Below are positions 1-7,774 of a stretch of 64,000 bases of DNA, piece after piece. The position numbers were made by a program, and so were the translations under genes. Position 1 is the stretch's first letter. Every line of letters starts with the position of its first letter. The DNA comes from Clostridium jeddahitimonense (GTDB lineage Bacteria; Bacillota; Clostridia; Clostridiales; Clostridiaceae): NCBI GenBank assembly GCA_000753455.2, contig LM994670.1:3098506-3162505 (forward strand), read 5' to 3'. The notes beneath the pieces are model-generated. The model saw only the letters and a program-made list of their open reading frames with translations, made no database searches and had not been told where the DNA came from.

Positions 1-372
1 CCTTAAATTTTCTTCATCTATCATAGATACAGTTTGATTTAATTCTTCTACTTTATTAGCTAAAATATTATGCAATGACTGTTTAATATTATTTAAATTA
101 ACATCACCAGATACAGTTACTTCTGATTCATTAGCTTCAACTAGCTCTTTTGCAAGAGTAATCTTTAGATGATGAAACCCCTTCATATTGCATCTTTTGC
201 AAAACCTCGAAACTGTTGCCTCACTAGTACCAGCTGCTTCTGCCAGCTCTGCAATTGTCAACTCAACCACTTTAGCAGAATTATTTAAAATATAATTGGC
301 AATTTTCTTTTCTGCATCAAAGAAGTTATCATATTCAGCAAAAATTATATCTCTAATCGTTCTATTATCCAT
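1..372 (-). CDS. RpiR/MurR-family transcriptional regulator, C-terminus outside window
   Basis: Only the first 124 codons lie in the window; the gene runs off the left edge. It starts at ATG 372. The N-terminal part is an RpiR-type helix-turn-helix: residues near 45-60 read AAGTSEATVSRFCKRC, the hallmark recognition helix of the family. The following residues (KGFHHLKITLAKEL) also fit. The family normally carries a C-terminal SIS domain that binds a phosphosugar, but that part is not visible here. The regulated genes would lie to the left or be the gene itself. Two palindromes at 417-459 lie directly upstream and are the likely operators. The family is certain; the sugar sensed cannot be told. 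Confidence 0.85.
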   Translation of the reverse strand, partial: MDNRTIRDIIFAEYDNFFDAEKKIANYILNNSAKVVELTIAELAEAAGTSEATVSRFCKRCNMKGFHHLKITLAKELVEANESEVTVSGDVNLNNIKQSLHNILANKVEELNQTVSMIDEENLR

Positions 373-416
373 ACATAATTTCCTTTCATCCTTTATCATA
401 TTTTCAGTGTATCAAA

Positions 417-459
417 GAAATTAAATTTCGTAAATATTTTTATTAAGAAATTTAATTTC
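417..459. promoter_or_regulatory. Paired palindromic operators upstream of rpiR-type gene
   Basis: Two perfect 13-bp palindromes, GAAATTAAATTTC at 417-429 and GAAATTTAATTTC at 447-459, differ only in the central base. Their centres are 30 bp apart, about three helical turns, so two dimers would bind the same DNA face. They lie 45-87 bp upstream of the RpiR-type start codon, which suits autoregulation. RpiR-family regulators commonly bind such A/T-rich palindromes; the assignment to this regulator is an inference from position. Confidence 0.6.
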
Positions 460-529
460 TTATAGTATTGTCTTTGTTTAATACTCTTTAAAATATAAGC
501 AGATAATAAAACAATTCTTTATGCAAAAT

Positions 530-573
530 AAAATAGGTATGAGTAAAACTATGTCGTTTCTCATACCTATTTT
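530..573 (-). terminator. Hairpin terminator behind the first FliB-like gene
   Basis: A perfect 14-bp stem (530-543 with 560-573) encloses a 16-nt loop. It lies 24 bases beyond the stop codon of the FliB-like gene. The tail on the minus strand is A/T-rich (TATTTTGC) rather than a clean U-run. Confidence 0.6.
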
Positions 574-596
574 ATATTTGCATAACATCAACTATA

Positions 597-1808
597 CTAC
601 AATAGTGTTTTTGCAAATTCTATATTGTTAAACTCTTTCTCTTTTATATGCCTCATAGATTTAGTTAAATAACTTCTATGATGTTCAATAGTTTTAGAGA
701 ATACCTGAATAAATCTAACTATATCCTCTTTAGAATCTTTTCTCTCTTCTATATATTTCCCTACTAAATAAAATCTCATAAATGAATATCTCATTAAAAG
801 CATTATATAGCCATCAAAGATAGATTCTTTCTCATTAAACGGGAACATATTATTATAAATAAAATTAACTAAATAATTTTCAAAAATATATGTATACTCA
901 TCCATATATTTTTTATTGTATTCTTCAAAAATTTTTATATACTTTCTTGGTTCAACTTCTTCTTTGTCTAAATTAAAAGATTTAATTATCTGCTTAGTAT
1001 ATTCTTTAAATAAAGAACTATCTACTTCTTTATCAACATTTAACAAAGATATCATCTTCTTAAAGAAATCTATCTGAAGCATAAAATACAAACTATTTTT
1101 TTCATAAAAACCTTCAGCTGTATTTATATCATAATTTTTTATAAATTTGCTTATATTATTGAAATTACTTTCGCTTTCATCTTCTAAACCGTTAATAAAC
1201 TCACCTAATATATAAAGTCTTTCGCTTAAATCTAAATTCCTATTTTGAATTATTTTAATACTTACTTCTCTTATTTCTTTAAAATATTTTGCTAATGAAT
1301 TTTTAAGTTCCTTAGCCTTAGTATCAACTTGATTTGATATTATATGTTTTCCTATCACTTCTTCGCTTTCTTTGAATTTTATGCCATCTTCTTTCAACAA
1401 TAAAATCCTTGCTGCTTCAGGACAAGCAACATCAAGTGATCTTTCATAACATCCATCAACTAAATTTGTTATCCTCGGAAAGCATGTGCAGACATTTGAA
1501 AGATAATCTTCTCCAAGCTTAGAATGTATTACACAATAATTATCACAATCTAAGAAAGGACATCTTTTATCATTTTTTAATTTTACCTTTCCATAATCAA
1601 CATCATCGCTAAAACTTTCCTCATTATTATGTACATTTTTTTGAAACATTCTTTTCATTTCTGAATCTTGAACCTTATAATATTTCCTAAATGTAATTTT
1701 ATCTATGTCTATATCCCATCCAACACAACAACTGTCTTCACAAGAACCACCTATGCATTTAAATTCATCATAATATTCCGGATATAAACTCTTAAACTTC
1801 TTCCCCAT
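597..1808 (-). CDS. FliB-family (flagellin lysine N-methylase-like) protein
   Basis: A 403-residue protein of the FliB family, whose Salmonella founder methylates lysines on flagellin. The family's cysteine signature is complete: C18, C23, C27 and C28 near the N-terminus (FKCIGGSCEDSCC), then a second cluster at about residues 83-108 (RCPFLDCDNYC, followed by NVCTCFPR). These are thought to hold an iron-sulfur cluster. The rest is helical and poorly conserved. There is no signal peptide. The gene stands alone between terminator and promoter regions, with no flagellar genes in the window. A paralogue with the same cysteine spacing lies at 57678-58820. Clostridia often carry stand-alone copies whose substrates are unknown, so a flagellin role is not assured. 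Confidence 0.8.
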   Translation of the reverse strand: MGKKFKSLYPEYYDEFKCIGGSCEDSCCVGWDIDIDKITFRKYYKVQDSEMKRMFQKNVHNNEESFSDDVDYGKVKLKNDKRCPFLDCDNYCVIHSKLGEDYLSNVCTCFPRITNLVDGCYERSLDVACPEAARILLLKEDGIKFKESEEVIGKHIISNQVDTKAKELKNSLAKYFKEIREVSIKIIQNRNLDLSERLYILGEFINGLEDESESNFNNISKFIKNYDINTAEGFYEKNSLYFMLQIDFFKKMISLLNVDKEVDSSLFKEYTKQIIKSFNLDKEEVEPRKYIKIFEEYNKKYMDEYTYIFENYLVNFIYNNMFPFNEKESIFDGYIMLLMRYSFMRFYLVGKYIEERKDSKEDIVRFIQVFSKTIEHHRSYLTKSMRHIKEKEFNNIEFAKTLL

Positions 1809-2019
1809 AGTATATTCCTCTTCTTAATAAATTAATATAAATTCATTTTACTATAATGAAAATTTAAAATCTATCCCTAAAGATTTCTTGTGTTTAATTC
1901 AAACTTTCATAATAAAGTAACTCAATACTAATAATAAATTAGAATTGCTATTTTATTAATAACTATTTACCTATAATATTAATAAAAAAATACAATTTTA
2001 CTTATATTTAATACAGACC

Positions 2020-2060
2020 TATAATGAAATGGTAGTAAAGATAGTTAAGTTCAGTTAACT
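2020..2060 (+). promoter_or_regulatory. Probable promoter and inverted repeat before the oxidoreductase pair
   Basis: A -10 box TATAAT lies at 2020-2025 with a weak -35 (around 1997-2002). An inverted repeat AGTTAA (2043-2048) / TTAACT (2055-2060) sits just downstream and could be an operator or a 5' hairpin. The gap 1809-2019 is otherwise A/T-rich and holds nothing else I recognise. Confidence 0.4.
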
Positions 2061-2078
2061 TCACTTGGAGGGAATTTT

Positions 2079-3512
2079 ATGAAAAAAGATGTTGTTATTA
2101 TAGGTGCTGGCATAGTTGGATGTGCTATAGCTAGAGAGCTATCAAAATATGATCTAAAAATTACAGTTATTGAAAAAGAAAATGATGTTGCAACCGGTAT
2201 TTCAAAAGCTAATAGTGGAATAATACACGCTGGTTTTAACGAAAAGAAAGGTACATTAAAGGCTGAACTTAATATTAAAGGAAATCAAATGTATGATTCC
2301 TTAGCTAAAGATTTAGATTTTAATTTTAACAGAAATGGTGCACTTGTATTAGGTTTTAATGATGATGATATGTATAAATTAAACACATTAAAATGCAACG
2401 GTACAGTTTTAGGTGTTAAAGATTTAGAGATTCTATCTAAGGAAGAGTTAAGAGAGATTGAACCTAATCTATCTACAGATGTTGTAGGTGCATTATATGC
2501 AAAAACTTCAGGAATAGTTAGCCCATATGAAGTAACTATTGCCCTAGCGGAAAACGCTTGTGAAAATGGCGTTGAATTTATTCTTAATTCTGAAGTTATA
2601 GATATAGAAAATACAGATCCAGGATATACTATTGTCTTAAAAGATGGAAGATGTGTAAATAGTACGATAGTTATAAACTCTGCTGGTATAAATAGTGATG
2701 AAATAAATAATATGATAAATAAAAATAAATATACCTTACACCCTGTAAAAGGTGAATATCTTTTACTTGATAAAGTAGCAGGAAAAATGATAAATAAAAC
2801 TATATTTCAAATACCAAGTAAAATTTCAAAAGGTGTCTTAGTAACCCCTACATCTGATGGTAACTTATTAATTGGTCCAACAGCTAAAGGAATAGATAGT
2901 AAATCTTCTTTAGACAGTACCAAAGTTAGTTTAGATGAAATATTAGATAAGTCAAATAAAAGTGTTACTAACATTCCTACTGGAAGAATATTAACAACAT
3001 TTGCAGGGTTACGACCTCGTCTAGATTATGGTGATTTTATAATTGAAGAGGCTATTGATAATGAAAACTTTATATCATTAGTTGGTATTGAATCACCTGG
3101 ATTAACAGCTGCTCCTGCAATAGCTGTATACATAAAAGATATAATTTCTAAAAAGCTAAACTTAAAAGAAAATATCTATTTTTATCCTTACAGAAAAAGA
3201 ATTATAAAATTTACTGACTTATCCCTTGAAGAAAAAAATGAATTAATCTCAAAGAATCCTGAATATGGACGTATGATATGTAAATGTGAATTAATAACTG
3301 AAGGAGAAATAATAGATTCTATAAATAGACCTTTAGGTGCTAGAACTGTAGACGGAGTAAAACGAAGAACTAGAGCTACTATGGGCGGGTGCCAAGGTAT
3401 TGGATGCCTTTTACCTATAAGCAAAATAATAAGTAGAGAGCTGGGTATAGATATTACTGAAGTTACTAAAAATTCTAAGTGTTCACCAGTTATAGGTTTT
3501 AAGGAGGTTTAA
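2079..3512 (+). CDS. FAD-dependent glycerol-3-phosphate dehydrogenase-like oxidoreductase with BFD-like [2Fe-2S] domain
   Basis: A 477-residue flavoprotein of the DAO/GlpA type. The N-terminus has the FAD-binding motif GAGIVGCAIARELS, followed by the typical TGISKANSGIIHAGF stretch. The C-terminus is a bacterioferritin-associated-ferredoxin-like [2Fe-2S] domain with cysteines at 401, 403, 438 and 443. In clostridia this architecture oxidises glycerol-3-phosphate or a related hydroxy acid, passing electrons through the partner flavoprotein encoded next. The partner gene starts 5 bp after the stop codon. The start is set by a GGAGGG site 7 bases upstream of ATG. The usual third member, a small DUF1667 protein, is missing here. 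The substrate is inferred, not shown. Confidence 0.75.
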   Translation: MKKDVVIIGAGIVGCAIARELSKYDLKITVIEKENDVATGISKANSGIIHAGFNEKKGTLKAELNIKGNQMYDSLAKDLDFNFNRNGALVLGFNDDDMYKLNTLKCNGTVLGVKDLEILSKEELREIEPNLSTDVVGALYAKTSGIVSPYEVTIALAENACENGVEFILNSEVIDIENTDPGYTIVLKDGRCVNSTIVINSAGINSDEINNMINKNKYTLHPVKGEYLLLDKVAGKMINKTIFQIPSKISKGVLVTPTSDGNLLIGPTAKGIDSKSSLDSTKVSLDEILDKSNKSVTNIPTGRILTTFAGLRPRLDYGDFIIEEAIDNENFISLVGIESPGLTAAPAIAVYIKDIISKKLNLKENIYFYPYRKRIIKFTDLSLEEKNELISKNPEYGRMICKCELITEGEIIDSINRPLGARTVDGVKRRTRATMGGCQGIGCLLPISKIISRELGIDITEVTKNSKCSPVIGFKEV

Positions 3513-3517
3513 TTTAT

Positions 3518-4414
3518 ATGAGTATTTATGATTTAATAATTATAGGTGGCGGTGCATCTGGTATGCTATGTGCCATTAAAGCAAAGAAAAATGGTATAAA
3601 AAATATTCTTGTAATAGAAAAAAATTCCTCTCTAGGTGGAGCACTGAATCTCGCAAATTATAATATAAGCTCTACAAGAAATCTAACTGGTCAAGAATAC
3701 TTAAAAGATTTATTTGATCAATATTCCAAATTAAATATTGATACTTATTTCAATACGATGGTTATTAATATAAATGATTCTGGAAAAATTGTTTGCTTAA
3801 GTCCCGAACGAGGAATGGAAGATCTATCTGCCAAAAATATAATATTAACTAATGGAGCTAAAGAAAAAGGCAAAAATGCTTTAAATATACCTGGTGATAG
3901 ATGTGCTGGTGTACTAACTCTTGGAACTGCCAAAAATATTTTAAATATTGATGGTATTGTACCAGGAAAGAATATAGTTATTTACGGAACTGAAAACCTA
4001 CATTTAATTTTAGAGGACTTGAAAAAACATAATCTTAATATCACTGCAATAATATGTGAAAATTCTAATGATGAAGCATTTAAAATAACTAATAATATAT
4101 ATGAAAAATATCATATTACAAGCATATTAGGTTTTGATAGAGTTAACTCAATTAAAATCTCTAATGGTTCTAATGAAAAAGAAATTAAATGTGATACTGT
4201 AATATTAGCTCTAGGAATGTTATCTGACGGATTAGTATCACTTAGAAGTAATATAGCCTTAAATCCTGAAACTACAGGTCCTAAAGTTGACCAAAATCTT
4301 GAGACATCAAGAAAAAATATTTTTGCCTGTGGTAACGGAATTTATATACACAACTCTATTGAAGAAATTGAACTTGAAGTTAATAAGTTAATAGATTACA
4401 TATCTAACTTATAA
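3518..4414 (+). CDS. FAD/NAD(P)-dependent oxidoreductase, short GlpB-like partner
   Basis: A 298-residue pyridine-nucleotide-disulfide-type oxidoreductase, co-transcribed with the preceding flavoprotein. The N-terminal FAD motif GGGASGMLCAIKAKK is intact, and the C-terminal FAD-contact motif IFACGNG is near residue 270. The usual family member is over 400 residues, so this one is short. At the second dinucleotide-binding site, where relatives have a glycine-rich GSGDIGL-type loop, it reads GTENLHL, so NAD(P) binding may be lost. The conserved cysteine-containing segment after the first strand is also absent (LANYNISS instead). It may be a reduced electron-transfer subunit or a decaying gene. 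Confidence 0.6.
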   Translation: MSIYDLIIIGGGASGMLCAIKAKKNGIKNILVIEKNSSLGGALNLANYNISSTRNLTGQEYLKDLFDQYSKLNIDTYFNTMVININDSGKIVCLSPERGMEDLSAKNIILTNGAKEKGKNALNIPGDRCAGVLTLGTAKNILNIDGIVPGKNIVIYGTENLHLILEDLKKHNLNITAIICENSNDEAFKITNNIYEKYHITSILGFDRVNSIKISNGSNEKEIKCDTVILALGMLSDGLVSLRSNIALNPETTGPKVDQNLETSRKNIFACGNGIYIHNSIEEIELEVNKLIDYISNL

Positions 4415-4426
4415 TACTTCTATCCT

Positions 4427-4450
4427 CTAGATTTTATCTAGTTTTTTTTT
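4427..4450 (+). terminator. Intrinsic terminator of the oxidoreductase operon
   Basis: A 6-bp stem CTAGAT / ATCTAG (4427-4432, 4436-4441) with a 3-nt loop is followed by nine T residues (4442-4450). It is short-stemmed but has an excellent T-run. Confidence 0.7.
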
Positions 4451-4452
4451 AA

Positions 4453-4617
4453 ATTGCTATTAAGATTGTGGGCAATTTAGAAAAAAGAATGAACATAAAT
4501 CAGAAAGTTGAAAATAAAAAAGATCCAGATAATATTATATTACTAAGGGAAATAAGAGATTTGCTTAAAATAAATATTGATAACTTTACACATACAGATA
4601 ACAAACCTAACAGTTAA
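4453..4617 (+). pseudogene. Relic of mscL (C-terminal end only)
   Basis: An open frame runs from ATT 4453 to TAA 4617, with in-frame GTG 4468 and ATG 4489. It translates to a basic linker and then ILLREIRDLLK, closely matching the C-terminal helix of the large-conductance mechanosensitive channel (E. coli MscL ends LLTEIRDLLKEQNNRS). The linker NLEKRMN just before it also fits the region after the second membrane helix. No pore or membrane segments precede it; the frame begins directly behind a terminator T-run. It is best read as the 3' stub of a deleted mscL. I see no ribosome binding site suited to making a 42-residue peptide. Confidence 0.6.
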
Positions 4618-4646
4618 AATCTTCTTTAATTTAAAAGTATATAAAA

Positions 4647-4674
4647 TTAAGCCGTACATAATTATACGGCTTAA
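4647..4674 (-). terminator. Terminator of the esterase / PAP2 operon
   Basis: A perfect 10-bp stem (4647-4656 with 4665-4674) has an 8-nt loop. It lies 22 bases beyond the PAP2 stop codon; the minus-strand tail is TTTTATATAC. Confidence 0.75.
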
Positions 4675-4695
4675 TGAATGCAATTTTTTATTATA

Positions 4696-5559
4696 TTAAG
4701 TATTTATACTACTAATCTTTTCCTTATCTTTTATATTCTCTTTTTTTATATACTTTTCTTTTAATAACGTAAATATTACTAAAGTTACAGTTACCCCCAT
4801 AGTAACATCTGAGGCAAAGTGAGCTCCAACTATAATTCTACTTATTGGAACTAAAACTATCCACAATGTAGCAAAACCTATAAACCAATTTTTCTTATCT
4901 TTCAAACTAGTTACAAATGTTGGTATTAAGGTAATCCAAATCATAATTGCTGCATTTGCACTATGTCCTGAAGGAAATGACATAAACTCATTATTAGTTG
5001 TAAATCTTTGAGGAATAAACCACATTGAAAATCCTTCAAATGCCCCTGTAGCAACCATGTTTCTATAACGTTCTCTTCCCCAACCCATCTTGATTAAGTT
5101 AAAAGCTATTGTTACAAATACAAAAGTTAGTAATCCTACAATAGCAGCTTTACGTAATTCTTCTCTATTAGTTTTAGTATACTTCTTAGCAATTATATAA
5201 AAAAGTCCAACATATAAAATAGCAAGCAAAGGAATTAACAACGTAGGTCCACTTAAATATTTTACTGGTAACATTGCTGCCATTAACGCAAATAAAACCA
5301 CTAAAACTGAATATCCTATCGTTCCTAAAATGTATTTTACTGACCTATCTTTATTCCTAGTTATCATTAAGCTCATACTGCAAAATGATGCAATTAACGC
5401 AGCTGGAAACTCCCCAATAGCTTCAAAGATAAACCCAAATGTACTTTGCTGATTATAAATTGCCTTTGAAATCTGCAAATCTGTAAATGCAAATATCACC
5501 AATAAAGATCCAATAATTAATAGACCGATTTTATAACTTTTTTTCATACCCTCATACAT
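4696..5559 (-). CDS. PAP2-family membrane phosphatase
   Basis: A 287-residue membrane protein with about six hydrophobic segments and the three motifs of the PAP2 / acid phosphatase superfamily. Motif 1 is K157 with GRERYR (162-166), motif 2 is PSGH at 196-199, and motif 3 is SRIIVGAHFASD with S240, R241, H247 and D251. Such enzymes dephosphorylate lipid phosphates, for example undecaprenyl pyrophosphate or phosphatidic acid, at the membrane. The gene begins 36 bp after the esterase stop, so the two are likely one transcript. The start is uncertain: ATG 5559 and ATG 5547 are both in frame, and the latter would put the first membrane helix right after MKKSYK. Confidence 0.85.
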   Translation of the reverse strand: MYEGMKKSYKIGLLIIGSLLVIFAFTDLQISKAIYNQQSTFGFIFEAIGEFPAALIASFCSMSLMITRNKDRSVKYILGTIGYSVLVVLFALMAAMLPVKYLSGPTLLIPLLAILYVGLFYIIAKKYTKTNREELRKAAIVGLLTFVFVTIAFNLIKMGWGRERYRNMVATGAFEGFSMWFIPQRFTTNNEFMSFPSGHSANAAIMIWITLIPTFVTSLKDKKNWFIGFATLWIVLVPISRIIVGAHFASDVTMGVTVTLVIFTLLKEKYIKKENIKDKEKISSINT

Positions 5560-5595
5560 CCTTTTATTTAAAATATTTAAGCTTAAATTTACCCG

Positions 5596-6705
5596 TTATT
5601 TAGAATATTTTAGAATAAAATTACCCATTTCTATAGCACAATCTTCACTTTGAGGATATACCCCTATATTGTCTCCATATGCATGTCCAAATCCTTTATA
5701 TAACACAGTTGTTGTATCAACTCCAGCTTTAGCTAGCTTTGCCGCATAAGCTAGACATTCTATCTTTAAATAATCATGTTCACCAACAGTTATAAATGTT
5801 GGAGGTAATCCTTTTGGATCTCTAATGTATGGAGTTAAATACTGGTTGCTAGCATCTGAAGTACCTAAAATATCCTCTAATCCTCCTGTCATACCACTAA
5901 ACATACCTAACATCATCTCAAGTCCTGCTCTATGCTTTGGAGCCATCTCATATTCATCCATACTCCACTTCTTAAAGAATTCATCCTCAGCACCAATCAT
6001 ATTTACAGTAGGATATAATAATAATTGTCCTTTAACCATACCTGTTTTAGCTTCGAAATCTCTTGTAGTGCAATATTGTGTTAAGTTTCCACCTGCACTA
6101 TCTCCAGCTACAAATATATTCTTATTATCTCCACCTAGTTTCTCTGCATTTTCATAAATCCATTCTAATACTGAGTAACAATCCTCGTGTCCAGTTGGAT
6201 ATGGATTTTCTGGTGCTAAACGATAATCTACTGAAAATGCTAATATATCAGTCTTTTCAACTATTAATTTTACTAATTCCTCAACAACATCTGGAGATCC
6301 TCCAAAGAATCCACCACCATGAATGAAATAAAGTATTGGCGCATTTTCTTTCATAGTTTCAGATTTATAAATACGTACTGGAACTTTATATCCATCAGCG
6401 GCTGCAACGCTCTCACGAATAATATCAATTTTCTTTTCAACAATTGGAGTGCTCTTAATTTCTCCAAACATTTTTCTTAATTTTTCAATACCTTTTGGAG
6501 ATGTATCCATCTTCATCATACTTTTAGGCATAAACTTCATTAATGTAAGTTGCTTTTTCATATCCCTATAAAGACGAGGATCCATTGCTCCTTTTTCATC
6601 ACTATCAGGTAAATTCTTAATCAATACCTTAGCTCCTTTAATATGAACCACTTCTTGTCTTTCAACTATTTTATTTAATAGCTCTTGTGAATATCTTCTA
6701 CTCAT
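5596..6705 (-). CDS. Alpha/beta hydrolase, hormone-sensitive-lipase-type esterase
   Basis: A 369-residue cytoplasmic esterase of the HSL family. The oxyanion-hole motif HGGG is at 129-132 and the nucleophile motif GDSAGG at 201-206 (Ser203). The DYRLAPE motif near 160-166 is typical of the family, and Asp311 and His341 (FGHAYG) complete the triad. The N-terminal 90 residues are a helical cap. These enzymes cleave short acyl esters, sometimes acetylated sugars or lipids. It is first in a two-gene operon with the PAP2 phosphatase, which hints at lipid turnover, but the substrate is unknown. The start follows a GGAGAG site. Confidence 0.85.
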   Translation of the reverse strand: MSRRYSQELLNKIVERQEVVHIKGAKVLIKNLPDSDEKGAMDPRLYRDMKKQLTLMKFMPKSMMKMDTSPKGIEKLRKMFGEIKSTPIVEKKIDIIRESVAAADGYKVPVRIYKSETMKENAPILYFIHGGGFFGGSPDVVEELVKLIVEKTDILAFSVDYRLAPENPYPTGHEDCYSVLEWIYENAEKLGGDNKNIFVAGDSAGGNLTQYCTTRDFEAKTGMVKGQLLLYPTVNMIGAEDEFFKKWSMDEYEMAPKHRAGLEMMLGMFSGMTGGLEDILGTSDASNQYLTPYIRDPKGLPPTFITVGEHDYLKIECLAYAAKLAKAGVDTTTVLYKGFGHAYGDNIGVYPQSEDCAIEMGNFILKYSK

Positions 6706-6765
6706 TTTTCACTCTCCATCCTTATTCATTTCAATTATTTAAACCTTTTCAAAAGAATTTAAAAG

Positions 6766-6805
6766 TTAAGCGCACATTTTGCTCTTTCCAAATATGTGCG
6801 CTTAA
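6766..6805 (-). terminator. Terminator behind the AraC-type regulator
   Basis: A 12-bp stem (6766-6777 with 6794-6805) lies just beyond the stop at 6814. It separates the regulator from the esterase operon, so the two are not simply co-transcribed. Confidence 0.75.
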
Positions 6806-6813
6806 TTTCTCAT

Positions 6814-7725
6814 CTAAATTTTATCATTTTTAATACCCTTATAGTTGTAATTTATTGTCCACTTTTCTGCCATTTCTTGACTCTTTATAAATTGACGATA
6901 TCTAGATGGAGTAATATTATATTTTTCTTTAAATATAGTTATAAAGGATTTTACATTAGAAAATCCATGTGTACTCGCTATATCCTGAATATTATTATTA
7001 CTATTAATTAACTCTTCATAAGCCTTAGAAAATCTATAGTTTGCTAAGTATACTTTATAAGTTGTTCCAAACCATTCGTGAAACTTTCTTGAGAAATATT
7101 CACTACTCATATAAAATTGTTTGGAAATTCTGTCTAATGTTAATTCTTCTCTATAGTTTTCACCTATATACATTAGAATTTCCTTTTGTTTATCTCTATA
7201 TTTAAAATAATTTTCTAAGTTAGAATTATTCTCTTCAACTGTAAAATCTGATAATAGAATATATAGTATTTCATATAGATATGAGTTAATCTTAATATAA
7301 TCTAATTCTTTAGGATTCAAATATATATCTTTAATCTCTAAAAAAATATCTACCATTCTTGACTTACTACTACTATCTTTTGAAATATCAAATCTAATAT
7401 TATCAATATTAGGATATACATTTTTTATAAAGTCATAAGACAAAACTAAAATAATTCCACCACAGGATTTACCTTGTTTTTTCTCTATTTCATGTACATC
7501 CCCACTATTTACAAAAATAAATTCACCGCTATTAACTTTAATCTTTTTACCATTTATAAAACCTTCTACTTCACCTTCAACTAAAAATGTTATCTCGATA
7601 CTTCTATGCCAATGCGCTCCTATATAGAAAGCACCTTTCGCATCAAAATTTTCTTTTCCTAAATAACCCAACATAGCCGGTAAATTAGGATTTAAATTTA
7701 CTTTTTCATATGTAACTCCATTCAT
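6814..7725 (-). CDS. AraC-family regulator with cupin sensor domain
   Basis: A 303-residue regulator. The N-terminal half is a cupin-like AraC ligand domain (about residues 30-110, including GAHWHRSIEITFLVEGEV). The C-terminal 100 residues hold two helix-turn-helices (EELTLDRISKQFYMSSEYFSRKFHEW, shortened here, and the second ending ITPSRYRQF). AraC proteins of this layout usually sense a sugar or a small metabolite. The neighbouring esterase operon downstream is a possible target, but a terminator separates them. The start codon follows GGGGAGG. The ligand is unknown. Confidence 0.85.
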   Translation of the reverse strand: MNGVTYEKVNLNPNLPAMLGYLGKENFDAKGAFYIGAHWHRSIEITFLVEGEVEGFINGKKIKVNSGEFIFVNSGDVHEIEKKQGKSCGGIILVLSYDFIKNVYPNIDNIRFDISKDSSSKSRMVDIFLEIKDIYLNPKELDYIKINSYLYEILYILLSDFTVEENNSNLENYFKYRDKQKEILMYIGENYREELTLDRISKQFYMSSEYFSRKFHEWFGTTYKVYLANYRFSKAYEELINSNNNIQDIASTHGFSNVKSFITIFKEKYNITPSRYRQFIKSQEMAEKWTINYNYKGIKNDKI

Positions 7726-7774
7726 AATATCCTCCCCTTTTTCACTAATACCATTTAATATTGCTACTATTTAT

